Source: JAYQKL01 sp038142705
GTDB lineage: Bacteria > Pseudomonadota > Alphaproteobacteria > RS24
Assembly (NCBI GenBank): GCA_965217015.1
Contig: OZ244224.1
Location: 310,001-374,000, forward strand
Length of the DNA stretch: 64,000 bases
Direction of reading: 5' to 3'
The position numbers and the translations under genes were made by a program. This document shows positions 42,420 to 51,552 of this stretch, piece by piece; the first letter of the stretch is position 1, and each line of letters begins with the position of its first letter. A model generated the notes under the pieces. It was not told the DNA's origin. It saw only the letters and a program-made list of their open reading frames with translations, and searched no databases.

Positions 42420-43937
42420 ATGAAAAATTTATTCAGCTTCCTAATGGTGTTCTTAATCCCGGTAGCGGCCTATGCTGGCCAAGGCGGGTCACAAAGTTTA
42501 GACGACCAGATAAATGCCCTGTTCCAACCTATCACGGACGCGCTTTCCCAGTTTATTTTTTACAGCGTGCCGATAGGTAATGCTGATGTGCCGCTTATCG
42601 TTTGCTGGCTGATTTTAGCGGCGTTCTTCTTCACCGTATATCTTGGGTTTATCAATATACGGGGATTTGGCCATGCCATTGATATTGTGCGCGGCACCTA
42701 TCATGATGACAAGCATAGTGGCGAGATTACCCATTTTCAGGCTTTAACAGCGGCGATTTCAGGCACTGTTGGGATTGGTAATATTGCTGGTGTAGCGATT
42801 ACGATTTCATTGGCTGGTCCGGGCGCGGTTTTTTGGCTCATTGTGGCAGGATTGGTCGGTATGACCACCAAATTTGTTGAATGCACATTAGGGGTCAAAT
42901 ATCGGGTTGTGAATGATGATGGCACCGTATCTGGTGGCCCGATGTATTATTTGCGCGATGGTCTGGCTAAAAAGGGCATGCCCTCTTTGGGTAAGTTTTT
43001 AGGTGTTTTTTACGCTATCAGTATTGTGATTGGCTGTCTTGGGGTCGGCAATATGTTCCAATCCAATCAGGCTTATGTGCAGCTTGTGCAGGTGACGGGC
43101 GGGACGGAAACCAGCCCGCTTATTGGCTATGGCTGGCTGGTCGGGCTGGTGATGGCGGTGCTTGTTGGTTTGATTATCATTGGGGGTATTCGCTCTATCG
43201 CCAATGTGACCTCTAAGCTCGTGCCATTTATGGTCTTGCTTTATGTCTTTGGCGCGCTGGTTGTGATTGCCATGAATGCCGCTGCTTTGCCGGCTGCGGT
43301 TTCAGCTATTATTGATGGCGCCTTCACATTACAAGGCGCGGCTGGCGGTTTTGTCGGGATTATGATTCTCGGTTTCCAACGGGCTGCCTTTTCAAATGAA
43401 GCGGGGCTTGGGTCGGCGGCTATTGCGCATTCAGCTGTGATGACGGATAAGCCCTTAACAGAGGGTTTTGTCGCCCTATTAGAACCCTTTATTGATACGG
43501 TTGTCATTTGTACATTGACCGGCTTGGTATTGGTGACAACATTCCCCCCTGAAACTCTTACCTCTGGCGGTTTATCGGGCATTGAGCTGACTTCTGCTGC
43601 ATTTGCCGATAATATTTCATGGTCGCCTTTAGTGCTGTCTGTGGTGGCTTTATTGTTTGCTTTTTCAACCATGTTGGCATGGGCTTATTATGGCACAAAA
43701 GGCTGGACATATGTTTTTGGAAGCAGTCAGAACAAAGAGCGATTTTTCGGATTTATCTTTTGCCTCTGCATTGTCATTGGGGCATCGGTTCAGCTCGATG
43801 CTATTTTAGGTTTTGCAGATGCGCTTATTTTTGTGATGGCCATTCCCAACTTGTTGGGCCTTTATATTCTGGCACCCGAAATTAAGCAGGATTTGAAAGA
43901 ATACATGCAAGAATTATCCCAAGCGCGTGCGCGATAG
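42420..43937 (+). CDS. AGCS-family sodium:alanine/glycine symporter
   Basis: An inner-membrane secondary transporter that imports small neutral amino acids with Na+. It is 505 residues with about eleven hydrophobic segments. ATG 42420 has GCGGGG ahead; the TTG at 42402 is less likely. The family signature lies in ALTAAISGTVGIGNIAGVA, and GFQRAAFSNEAGLGSAAIAHS is the second conserved block. The first 25 residues look like a signal peptide (AAYAGQGG). It faces the aldehyde dehydrogenase operon across a shared promoter region, so it may import that pathway's substrate. Confidence 0.92.
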   Translation: MKNLFSFLMVFLIPVAAYAGQGGSQSLDDQINALFQPITDALSQFIFYSVPIGNADVPLIVCWLILAAFFFTVYLGFINIRGFGHAIDIVRGTYHDDKHSGEITHFQALTAAISGTVGIGNIAGVAITISLAGPGAVFWLIVAGLVGMTTKFVECTLGVKYRVVNDDGTVSGGPMYYLRDGLAKKGMPSLGKFLGVFYAISIVIGCLGVGNMFQSNQAYVQLVQVTGGTETSPLIGYGWLVGLVMAVLVGLIIIGGIRSIANVTSKLVPFMVLLYVFGALVVIAMNAAALPAAVSAIIDGAFTLQGAAGGFVGIMILGFQRAAFSNEAGLGSAAIAHSAVMTDKPLTEGFVALLEPFIDTVVICTLTGLVLVTTFPPETLTSGGLSGIELTSAAFADNISWSPLVLSVVALLFAFSTMLAWAYYGTKGWTYVFGSSQNKERFFGFIFCLCIVIGASVQLDAILGFADALIFVMAIPNLLGLYILAPEIKQDLKEYMQELSQARAR

Positions 43938-43945
43938 GGGGATAT

Positions 43946-44680
43946 GTGGAGTTAGAGCGTCTCAAAGTTTATAACAGCCCGCGTCAAAGACTGGCCTGGC
44001 AACAGCACTTGTTAAAAGCGCGGTTTAAACGCCCCCATAAGGACACTGTGGCGTTGTGGGCGCCTTATATAAAACCAAAAGGCATTGCCTTAGATGTCGG
44101 CGCGCATTTTGGCTATATCGCCAAAGAACTGGCTGCGCTCAAGACGCATGAATTGGACATTATCGCATTTGAGCCGATTGAGTATTGCTATCGGATTTTG
44201 GAGCGTATCAGCCAGCGGCGTTCTCATATCAAAGTCGAACGCTTTGCTTTATCTGATCAAAACGGTGCAGTTGATATTTCGATACCCGTCAAAAAATCTG
44301 GTCGCATGGGGATTGGCTTGTCGCATATTGGGGCAGAAAATAATCGCGATTATATTATTGAGCCTGTTCGGGTTCAAAAATTAGATGACTATGTTCAGGC
44401 TGAAAATATTAAAAATATTGTATTGATAAAAGCCGATGTTGAGGGCGCTGAGGGGCTGGTTATAAATGGTGGTCTCGAGCTTATCAAGCGCGATATGCCG
44501 ACGATTATTTTGGAAATAAGCGATGAATTTTGTCAGCGTCTTGGCTATCGGGCTGATGATATATTCACCACATTAAAAACCCTCGGCTATCAAAGCTTAG
44601 CTTATCAAACCGAGGGTGATTTTAAGGTAACTGACGGCTATCAAGGGCCGACAGATTATCTATTTTATTGTCCTGACTAG
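43946..44680 (+). CDS. FkbM-family methyltransferase
   Basis: A SAM-dependent methyltransferase fold of 244 residues from a GTG start that follows AGGGGGA. The SAM-binding motif is IALDVGAHFGYIAK (D50, G52), and the acidic loop is FEPIEYCYRI near residue 75. KADVEGAEGLVINGG and PTIILEISDE are hallmarks of the FkbM domain. Such enzymes methylate sugars or polyketides; no glycosyltransferase is nearby. It lies 8 bases after the symporter gene and overlaps the convergent thiolase gene by 4 bases. Confidence 0.85.
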   Translation: MELERLKVYNSPRQRLAWQQHLLKARFKRPHKDTVALWAPYIKPKGIALDVGAHFGYIAKELAALKTHELDIIAFEPIEYCYRILERISQRRSHIKVERFALSDQNGAVDISIPVKKSGRMGIGLSHIGAENNRDYIIEPVRVQKLDDYVQAENIKNIVLIKADVEGAEGLVINGGLELIKRDMPTIILEISDEFCQRLGYRADDIFTTLKTLGYQSLAYQTEGDFKVTDGYQGPTDYLFYCPD

Positions 44681-45861
44681 AAAATCTCAATCAGGCCGGC
44701 CGCGCCCATGCCGCCACCAATACACATGGTGACAACGCCATATTTGGCATTACGGCGTTTACCTTCCAGCAGCACATGACCAACTTGTCTAGCACCAGTC
44801 ATGCCATATGGGTGACCAATCGCAATAGAACCGCCATTGACATTCAGCTTGTCATTATCAAGACCAAGATGGTCGCGACAATAAACAACCTGCGAGGCAA
44901 AAGCTTCATTAAGTTCCCAAAGGTCAATATCGTCTTGTTTAAGGCCCGTGCGCTCTAACAATCGTGGGATAGCGAAAACAGGACCAATCCCCATTTCATC
45001 GGGTTCGCAGCCCGCCAGTGCAAAACCACGCAAAGCGCCCAAAGGCTCAATATTGCGTCTTTCGGCTTCTTTGGCTTCCATCACGACAACAGCCGCCGCG
45101 CCATCAGATAATTGTGAGGCATTACCTGCGGTCACAAAGTTACCTTCCCCGCGCACAGGCTGGAGAGACGCAAGACCTTCTAATGTTGTGCTTGGGCGGT
45201 TGCATTCATCACGATCCACCACATAATCAACAATGCTTTCTTCTTTGGTTTCCTTATCAACCACTTTCATTTTGGTGGCCATAGGAACAATCTCATAATC
45301 GAATTTATTTTCAGCTTGCGCCGCTGCCATGCGTTGCTGGCTTTGCAGGCTGTAAATATCTTGATCTTCGCGAGAGACATTATAACGCTTTGCAACCACA
45401 TCGGCGGTTTCAATCATTGGCATCCAGTGGCCAGGATTAGCATTATTAAGGTCCTCTTCAACAAAGTGATTGAGGTTGATGCCCTGCATTTGCACCAATG
45501 AAATGCTTTCCACACCCGCGCCAATTGCAACTGGCACGCCTTCATTCACCACGCGGCCTGATGCCATTGCAATGGTTTGCAATCCAGATGAACATTGACG
45601 GTTCACAGTAGAGCCAGAGACCGTGACAGGACAGCCCGCGCTCATGGCAGCGACACGACCAATATTATGGCCGGTTGCGCCTTCAGGTATGGCGCACCCC
45701 ATCAACACATCTTCAACAGCATCGGCTTCAATGCCAGCCCGCTCAATCGCGTGTTTAATAACATGGCCACCCATTTTGGCGCCATGTGTCATGTTAAAGC
45801 CACCACGACCAGCTTTTGCAAGGCCTGTGCGGGCAGTTGAAACAATTACAGCTTCTCTCAT
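44677..45861 (-). CDS. Thiolase (acetyl-CoA acyltransferase)
   Basis: It cleaves 3-ketoacyl-CoA or condenses acetyl-CoA. It is 394 residues. The three catalytic residues are C90 (NRQCSSGLQ), H350 (GGSIAIGHPYG) and C380 (CIGGGMGAAG). NEAFASQVVYCRD is the conserved NEAFA block. Degradative acyl-CoA thiolase is favoured over acetoacetyl-CoA thiolase by the ESISLVQMQGINLN region, but the chain-length range is unknown. It is transcribed alone to the left, with AGGGGGAT ahead of its start. Confidence 0.92.
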   Translation of the reverse strand: MREAVIVSTARTGLAKAGRGGFNMTHGAKMGGHVIKHAIERAGIEADAVEDVLMGCAIPEGATGHNIGRVAAMSAGCPVTVSGSTVNRQCSSGLQTIAMASGRVVNEGVPVAIGAGVESISLVQMQGINLNHFVEEDLNNANPGHWMPMIETADVVAKRYNVSREDQDIYSLQSQQRMAAAQAENKFDYEIVPMATKMKVVDKETKEESIVDYVVDRDECNRPSTTLEGLASLQPVRGEGNFVTAGNASQLSDGAAAVVVMEAKEAERRNIEPLGALRGFALAGCEPDEMGIGPVFAIPRLLERTGLKQDDIDLWELNEAFASQVVYCRDHLGLDNDKLNVNGGSIAIGHPYGMTGARQVGHVLLEGKRRNAKYGVVTMCIGGGMGAAGLIEIF

Positions 45862-45927
45862 TTTGGAATCCCCCTAATAGAATGAGCGCAAGATAGCATA
45901 TTTCCAAACTTGGGAAACCCTTAAAGC

Positions 45928-46458
45928 TTATTTTTCTGGGGCTATTTCCAGATTTTCTTGCCGATAGGCATGTTCGAAAATATGCGCGGTTTCTTCGCCG
46001 AGAGCATTGGTTAAAAGCATCAAATGGGCGCGTAAAAAATGCGGGCCATGCTTTTCATGAAACGGGTTCACCACATGCGCTAATTCGTGCAAAATCGTGA
46101 AATTATCGAACCCGCCCCGGCTGCCGCGAAAAATTTCACGTGGCGCGAGCGAGATGTGCGAAAATTCATAATCGCCAGATTGTTTATTGGCTTTGTATTT
46201 TGTGAGCCCCAATGCGCGGCGTCTGATGAAAATACTGCGCCGCCCCAGTCTCGGCATGGCTTTAACCGGCACAGTGTCAGGGCCGCTCAGCTCCTGCCAG
46301 ACGGGCATTTGGATGATGGCATTCACAAAGCCGCGACAATCATTGATATTGTCAAAACGCTTGGTGGCTTTTTTGAGTTTTTTAAGCGCGGCGCGTTCAG
46401 CCCGATAAGTTTTAGTTTGGTTATTATCGTAAGCGCGCAGGTGACGCTGGCGTGACAC
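45928..46458 (-). CDS. Small zincin-type putative metallopeptidase
   Basis: A 176-residue protein of unknown function. It has a zinc-binding motif HELAH at residues 124-128 and a third ligand candidate at H137 in EKHGPHFLRAHL, spaced as in SprT-like and related minigluzincins. The N-terminal third is basic and probably helical (LKKLKKATKRF). No signal peptide is visible, so it is cytosolic. It lies 3 bases downstream of the DUF962 gene and is likely co-transcribed with it. Substrate is unknown. Confidence 0.75.
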   Translation of the reverse strand: MSRQRHLRAYDNNQTKTYRAERAALKKLKKATKRFDNINDCRGFVNAIIQMPVWQELSGPDTVPVKAMPRLGRRSIFIRRRALGLTKYKANKQSGDYEFSHISLAPREIFRGSRGGFDNFTILHELAHVVNPFHEKHGPHFLRAHLMLLTNALGEETAHIFEHAYRQENLEIAPEK

Positions 46459-46461
46459 GGG

Positions 46462-46797
46462 TTAAATATCCCGCACGCCAGCTTCTTTTAATTCTGAGTC
46501 AAGCTTGCGAAAAACCCACAAGAAAAACATGCGAAAATCACTAAAAAGGGACCAGAATGGATACTTAAAAGTCGCTGGTTTGTTTTTCTCAATTTTAAAA
46601 TGGCCATACCACGCAAAGCCATATCCGACCAATGGGATTGAAAGCAGCCAGAGATATTGTTGATTAAACAAGCTGGCAACCAGTATCAGCAACACCAAAG
46701 CCGTGCCGATAAAATGTAATTTCCGGTTTTTGGGGTGGCTGTGTTCACGCAAATAAAATGGCCAAAACTCTTTGTAATTCTCAATTTGATTGCTCAT
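46462..46797 (-). CDS. Mpo1-like (DUF962) small membrane protein
   Basis: A 111-residue protein. It carries the family motif FWPFYLREHSHPKNRKLHFIGT at its start (given here as FYLREHSHPKNRKLHFIGT), followed by two hydrophobic segments and a conserved YGHFKIEKNKPATFKYPFWS region. In yeast, the larger relative Mpo1 is an iron-dependent dioxygenase that shortens 2-hydroxy fatty acids; the histidines H19, H21 and H28 are compatible with metal binding. A matching activity here is only an inference. It is paired with the zincin gene. Confidence 0.8.
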   Translation of the reverse strand: MSNQIENYKEFWPFYLREHSHPKNRKLHFIGTALVLLILVASLFNQQYLWLLSIPLVGYGFAWYGHFKIEKNKPATFKYPFWSLFSDFRMFFLWVFRKLDSELKEAGVRDI

Positions 46798-46832
46798 GGT
46801 CAGTCTGCCTGTCGGTTAATTAAGATTATTTT

Positions 46833-46860
46833 ATTGTAGGAATTATCAACTGCAATGCAA
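46833..46860 (-). promoter_or_regulatory. Candidate promoter for the DUF962-zincin pair
   Basis: On the minus strand TTGCAT (46860-46855), a 16-base spacer and TACAAT (46838-46833) lie 36 bases upstream of the DUF962 start. The -10 matches five of six positions; the -35 is weak. It is divergent from the mgtE promoter. Confidence 0.35.
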
Positions 46861-46916
46861 CAAAAACAAGACCTTGAAAAAAACAGAGAAAATTCACTTA
46901 TTTTACGGATAAAACT

Positions 46917-46945
46917 TTGAAACTTCACCGAAGCATTGTCATAAT
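46917..46945 (+). promoter_or_regulatory. Promoter for mgtE
   Basis: TTGAAA (46917-46922), a 17-base spacer and CATAAT (46940-46945) both match consensus at five of six positions. The likely start near 46952 leaves a leader of about 38 bases, too short for a magnesium riboswitch such as the M-box. Confidence 0.6.
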
Positions 46946-46989
46946 GGGGCATATCTTAAATTGAAACGAACCCTAAGATTGATAGGCGC

Positions 46990-48396
46990 ATGGTCACAAA
47001 AGCAACAGAGCAGGAAAATTCTCACGAGCAGGATATTGTGCCAAGCGCTGCTGAAGAGCAATCGCTTGCTAATTTACTGGTGAAATCGACTTTGCAGGCT
47101 CTGCGTCATGAAGATGTGGAGGCGCTTTATGAGATTGTCAATGAAACCCATGAAGCGGACTTGGCGGATATGGTCGCGCTGCTCTCATCAGAGTCGCGCC
47201 AGGATTTTTTGAGCCTTGTTGGTAATCATCTTAGTTCAGAGGTGTTGGCTGAGCTTGATGAGGGGATACGCGCAGAAGTTGCCAGCTCACTTGATACGAA
47301 CAAGCTGGTCGCGGTTGTGCAGGAGTTGGACACGGACGATGCTGTGTTTGTTTTGGGTGAGTTAGATGATGCTGGCCAGCAAGAGATTCTCGACCAAATT
47401 CCTGAAACTGACCGGCTGGTATTGCAACGCTCGCTGGATTATCCAGAAGAAAGCGCCGGACGGTTAATGCGCTCTGATGTGGTGGCTGTGCCGCCATTTT
47501 GGACGGTTGGCAAAACCATTGATTATTTGCGCGAAACTGAAGATTTGCCTGATGATTTTTATGAAATTCTGGTGATTGACCCAAGTTATTCGCCAATCGG
47601 GGTGGTGCAATTGAATAAGGCCATGCGTTCTGCCCGCCCGATTAAATTAACAGATATAATGGACGAACATTTGACGCTTATACCTGCTGATATGGACCGC
47701 GAGGATATGGCGCGACGGTTTGAACGGTATAATTTGGTATCTGCACCTGTAGTCGATGAAGATGGCCGTCTTGTAGGTGTGGTCACGGCGGATGATATTT
47801 TTGAGGTCATTGCTGATGAGGCTGAGGAAGATATTCTCTTGCTGGGTGGGGTTGGTGACGAGGCGGTCACGGATACTGTTTTTGAAGCGGCGCGCGGGCG
47901 GTTTAACTGGCTGTTTGTGAATTTGTTAACGGCTATTTTGGCGTCAATGGTGATTGCTGTGTTTGAAGCCTCTTTAGAGCAAATGGTCGCTTTGGCCGTA
48001 TTGATGCCGATTGTCGCTTCGATGGGGGGTAATGCTGGCACGCAGACCCTGACGATTACAGTGCGCGCTTTGGCCACGATGGATTTGATGTCGGTCAACG
48101 CATTACGGGTTATCTCGCGCGAGTTTTGGATTGCGCTTATCAATGGGGGCGTTTTTGCGGTTTTAATGGGCGCAATTGGTGCTTACTGGTTTGATAACAC
48201 CATGCTAGGGGCGGTTTTGGCGCTGGCCATGATTGTGAATATGTTGGTTGCTGGCTTGTCTGGTATTCTTATTCCCATCGGCTTGAACAAGGCTGGCATT
48301 GACCCTGCCTTAGCCTCAAGTGTGTTTGTGACAACGATTACAGATGTCTTTGGGTTCCTTGCCTTTCTTGGCTTTGCAAGTTGGATTTTACTCTAA
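46990..48396 (+). CDS. mgtE: Magnesium transporter MgtE
   Basis: A Mg2+ channel of the inner membrane, 468 residues. It has the cytosolic N domain (helical repeats, roughly residues 30-150), two CBS domains (about 155-280, with LVSAPVVDEDGRLVGVVTADD) that sense Mg2+, and a five-helix membrane domain from about residue 300. The pore signature PIVASMGGNAGTQTLTITVRAL is intact. Gating by intracellular Mg2+ is known for the family. The stop codon is followed directly by the ATG of a kelch protein. Confidence 0.95.
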   Translation: MVTKATEQENSHEQDIVPSAAEEQSLANLLVKSTLQALRHEDVEALYEIVNETHEADLADMVALLSSESRQDFLSLVGNHLSSEVLAELDEGIRAEVASSLDTNKLVAVVQELDTDDAVFVLGELDDAGQQEILDQIPETDRLVLQRSLDYPEESAGRLMRSDVVAVPPFWTVGKTIDYLRETEDLPDDFYEILVIDPSYSPIGVVQLNKAMRSARPIKLTDIMDEHLTLIPADMDREDMARRFERYNLVSAPVVDEDGRLVGVVTADDIFEVIADEAEEDILLLGGVGDEAVTDTVFEAARGRFNWLFVNLLTAILASMVIAVFEASLEQMVALAVLMPIVASMGGNAGTQTLTITVRALATMDLMSVNALRVISREFWIALINGGVFAVLMGAIGAYWFDNTMLGAVLALAMIVNMLVAGLSGILIPIGLNKAGIDPALASSVFVTTITDVFGFLAFLGFASWILL

Positions 48397-49332
48397 ATGT
48401 TACGCTTTTCTATTGCCCTGTTTTTCATGGCGCTATTTTTCCCGCTTTCTACCGCTCAGGCTGATTGGCGGCAGGGTATGAAACTCCCTGCCAGTCTTGC
48501 TTATGCGGAAGCTGCAGTGATTGATGGCGAAATTTATGTTCTGCGCAATAATCGTCATGCGGGAAAAGATAAGTTTTTTGAAGCCTATGATATTCGGGGT
48601 GATGGCTGGCGGCCCTTACTGCCATTGCCTGTTGACCGGCATGATTTTGCAATGGCTGTAAGTTTGGACCAGTTATTTGTAACCGGTGGTATCAATCCAG
48701 AAACGGACGCAATGAGTAATGGCATGTGGCTGTATTCTGCGCGCAAGGCGCAATGGTATCAGTTCCCGCCAATGCCGGGCAAACGAGCGCATCATCGCAG
48801 TGTGATTATTGACCCTTATTTATACATTATTGGCGGGCAGGGCGATGATATGGATAAAATCTATCGCTATCACCTGACCCGTTCAGTCTGGGAAAGCCTG
48901 CCCCTGACCATTAACTTGCCCACAAGGGCGTTTGCAGCGGTGGCTGATGGCGAGGATATTATCATTGCTGGCGGGCGTGATGACAACAACATCATGACCG
49001 ATAAGGTCTGGTCTTATAACACGCAGGATAAGGATTGGCAGCAGCTTGCGCGATTGCCGCGCCCAATGAGTGGCGGTGGTTTGGTGCAGCAAGCAGATGG
49101 TCTGCATTTTTTAGGTGGTTATTCTCAAACGCCTGAAAAAACATGGGACACGCATTATTTATTGGCCAATAATCGCCGCGAATGGGTGGCGCTAGAGGCT
49201 TTGCCCGCACCGCGTCACCATGCGGCGGTTGTGGGGTTTGAAAATCGTATCTTCATGCTTGGCGGCGCTGTTGGCGTTGGGTTTTATGCCTTTTTCACGG
49301 CGACAGATAATGTATTCATCTACCAGCCTTAA
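48397..49332 (+). CDS. Secreted kelch-repeat beta-propeller protein
   Basis: A 311-residue protein with a signal peptide (MLRFSIALFFMALFFPLSTAQA, cleavage near residue 22; quoted as ALFFPLSTAQA) and about five kelch repeats. The repeats show the GG doublet and spaced Tyr/Trp, for example LFVTGGINPET, LYIIGGQGDD, IIIAGGRDDN, LHFLGGYSQ and IFMLGGAVG. It is predicted periplasmic. Relatives include sialic-acid mutarotases, but the catalytic pattern is not evident. It starts with no gap after mgtE, so it is translated from the same message. Confidence 0.8.
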   Translation: MLRFSIALFFMALFFPLSTAQADWRQGMKLPASLAYAEAAVIDGEIYVLRNNRHAGKDKFFEAYDIRGDGWRPLLPLPVDRHDFAMAVSLDQLFVTGGINPETDAMSNGMWLYSARKAQWYQFPPMPGKRAHHRSVIIDPYLYIIGGQGDDMDKIYRYHLTRSVWESLPLTINLPTRAFAAVADGEDIIIAGGRDDNNIMTDKVWSYNTQDKDWQQLARLPRPMSGGGLVQQADGLHFLGGYSQTPEKTWDTHYLLANNRREWVALEALPAPRHHAAVVGFENRIFMLGGAVGVGFYAFFTATDNVFIYQP

Positions 49333-49367
49333 TTGGCAAATCGTTTTGTAAGACCTATTATTTTACT

Positions 49368-49787
49368 ATGAACCTAAATCTAATTAAACTCGCAGCCGGG
49401 GCGGATAGCCTTGATGATTTGCTGGACTGGCAAAAGCATTTAATGGCGACCTATGGGCGGGTGTTTAATACCACGCGCATGATACCCAAACAGGCCAATG
49501 AGCTGGTAAATGGCGGTTCTTTATATTGGGTGATTAAGCGCAAAATTATGGCGCGGCAAATTATTTTGGATATTGAGCCTTTCACAGATGGGGCAGGCAT
49601 TCGCCGGTGTCATATTCATTTGCAGCCAGAGATGATTTTAACCAGACCACAAGCGCGGCGGCCTTTTCAAGGCTGGCGATATTTGAAAGCGGGAGACGCG
49701 CCGCCGGATATGCCGCAAGGGGTTGAAATTGATGCCGATATGCCCGAAAGCCTGCGGGCAGAGCTGACAGAGTTAGGCCTGCTTTAA
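49368..49787 (+). CDS. DUF1489 family protein
   Basis: A 139-residue conserved protein of unknown function, found mainly in alphaproteobacteria. Recognised by its N-terminal NLIKLAAGADSLDDLLDWQ, the segment TRMIPKQANELVNGGSLYWVIK and PQARRPFQGWRYL. It has no signal peptide or membrane segment. It ends in a 4-base overlap with the converging panC. Confidence 0.85.
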   Translation: MNLNLIKLAAGADSLDDLLDWQKHLMATYGRVFNTTRMIPKQANELVNGGSLYWVIKRKIMARQIILDIEPFTDGAGIRRCHIHLQPEMILTRPQARRPFQGWRYLKAGDAPPDMPQGVEIDADMPESLRAELTELGLL

Positions 49788-50653
49788 GATTTGATTTCCA
49801 TATTGTCGAGCAAACGAACGCTGCCGATGCGCGCAACGACAAGGGCGCGTCTTGGGGTGTTGGGTGCTGGGTGAGGGGCTAATGTGTTGGCGGCGCGCAG
49901 TTCCAGATAGTCAATGCCGTCAAACCCCGCCGCTAAAATTTCAGCTTTGGCTTGAGCAATTTCACTGTCTATATCTTCAATATTATCTTCAATTTTATCT
50001 GCAATGGCGCGACAAAAGTTTTGCAAAATAATATTGAGCTTGCCAGCAATCTTTCTTTGCGCGGGTGTGAGATAAACATTGCGCGAGGACATGGCTAAAC
50101 CATCAGTTTCACGCATAATTGGCGCCCCTAAAATTTTTATCTTTCTTTTTTGCTCAGCAACCAAATGCTGGATTACGCAAAGCTGCTGATAATCTTTTTC
50201 GCCAAAAACCGCCACATCGGCTTGGCTATGGTCAAACAGACGCGAGACAATGCTCGCCACGCCGCTAAAAAAATGCGGGCGCGCTTCGCTTTCTAGGCCA
50301 AGCGCAGGGCCTTCAAGCTTAATATCTGCCACCGCCGCATCGCCATACATATCCTGCGTAGAGGGGGTGTAAACAAGCGCGGTTGGTGTTGCTTGGAGTT
50401 TTTCCAAATCAGAATCCAGCGTGCGAGGATAGCTATTGAAATCCTCGCCTTCTGCAAATTGAGTGGGATTAACATAAACCGAGACAATCACTTTATCGCA
50501 ATGCGGCGCGATATGGTCTATCAGCGATAAATGGCCTGCATGCAATGCCCCCATTGTTGGCACGAGGCCAATTTTTAGCCCGTCTTTGTGCCAAGCGGCG
50601 ACATGATGCGATAATTCAGAAGCTTGAGCGACCACCAGCATGTGCTTATCCAT
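49784..50653 (-). CDS. panC: Pantothenate synthetase
   Basis: It joins pantoate and beta-alanine with ATP to make pantothenate (vitamin B5). It is 289 residues from ATG 50653 (MDKHMLVVAQ); the frame extends to 50710 inside the upstream gene without family similarity. The nucleotide motif VPTMGALHAGH is at 31-41. SVYVNPTQFAEGEDF, FGEKDYQQL and the loop MSSRNVYLTPAQR are all present. The start overlaps the SDR gene by 8 bases. panB and panD are not in the window. Confidence 0.93.
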   Translation of the reverse strand: MDKHMLVVAQASELSHHVAAWHKDGLKIGLVPTMGALHAGHLSLIDHIAPHCDKVIVSVYVNPTQFAEGEDFNSYPRTLDSDLEKLQATPTALVYTPSTQDMYGDAAVADIKLEGPALGLESEARPHFFSGVASIVSRLFDHSQADVAVFGEKDYQQLCVIQHLVAEQKRKIKILGAPIMRETDGLAMSSRNVYLTPAQRKIAGKLNIILQNFCRAIADKIEDNIEDIDSEIAQAKAEILAAGFDGIDYLELRAANTLAPHPAPNTPRRALVVARIGSVRLLDNMEIKS

Positions 50654-51431
50654 TTGGCGTGGCATCGCCATTTTCATCTTTAATGACATAGGCATTGGCA
50701 ATGCCGCCATCGGCCAGAATTGAAGTGCCGGTTATATAGCCCGCATCATCGCTGAGCAAAAAGGCAATTGTGCCAGCAATTTCATGTGGTTTGCCAAGTC
50801 GTCCCATCGGGATATGCTGGCGCCGTGCTTGCCATTTTTCATCATCATCAAAATAATGCTGGTTGCGCGCCGATAATACCGGACCTGGCGCCACGCAATT
50901 TGCCCGTATGCCTTGTCGCGCATAGGCCATTGCGATTTCGCGTGTGAGGGCCTCAACCCCGCCTTTGGCGCTGGTATAAGCCAGCTGTGCGGTGGCAGAA
51001 GCCGCATGCGCGACCACAGAGGATACATTCACTATCGCGCTATGCTGGCTTTTCAGCAAATAAGGCAAGGCGGCTTGGCAGGTTAAAAATGTGCCAGTTA
51101 AGTTTGTCGCAAGGCTGGCTTCAAATGCCGCTAATGGGGTTTCCAGTGCGGCGTCCTCTGGCATTAAAATAGCTGCCATATTAACCAAGCCATCAATGCC
51201 GCCAAGTTTTTCTTCCGCATAAGCCATGACTTTGCTGACTTGTGCTGCATCACGCACATCAGCCACCATCGTCAAACAGCTATCCCCTTCTGCCTGCTCA
51301 GCTGATTTGATGATGTCCTTATCCACTAAAAGCAGGCGGCAGTTTTCTGCGACCAAACGCTCGGCAAGCGCCTGCCCAAGACAACCATTTGCCCCGATAA
51401 TGATAATTCTTTTATCTCGTAACCCAATCAT
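50646..51431 (-). CDS. Short-chain dehydrogenase/reductase (SDR)
   Basis: A classical SDR of 261 residues. The cofactor loop is GANGCLG at 13-19 (a variant of TGxxxGxG), ADVRD marks the adenine pocket, and the catalytic set is S138, Y152 and K156 (YTSAK). PGPV follows and a conserved ITGTSILADGG ends the fold. Substrate is unknown. Its 3' end overlaps panC by 8 bases, so the two are co-translated; a role linked to pantoate or beta-alanine supply is possible but unproven. Confidence 0.88.
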   Translation of the reverse strand: MIGLRDKRIIIIGANGCLGQALAERLVAENCRLLLVDKDIIKSAEQAEGDSCLTMVADVRDAAQVSKVMAYAEEKLGGIDGLVNMAAILMPEDAALETPLAAFEASLATNLTGTFLTCQAALPYLLKSQHSAIVNVSSVVAHAASATAQLAYTSAKGGVEALTREIAMAYARQGIRANCVAPGPVLSARNQHYFDDDEKWQARRQHIPMGRLGKPHEIAGTIAFLLSDDAGYITGTSILADGGIANAYVIKDENGDATPNG

Positions 51432-51552
51432 GCCCGCACCATACCTGTTTCCATAAAACTATGCAGTAAAAACTCGTGCAAAAATATTTCTTCTCACGCT
51501 TTGGGCGTGGAATCATTATATTTTTATCTGGAATATAACAAATGTGGTGATT

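Noticed and set aside
38987..44680. Genomic island integrated at tRNA-Leu
   Set aside because: No integrase, no mobility gene and no repeat of the tRNA 3' end was found downstream; a 9-base match (CTCGACCGC) near 53294 lies in the carboxypeptidase gene and is likely chance.
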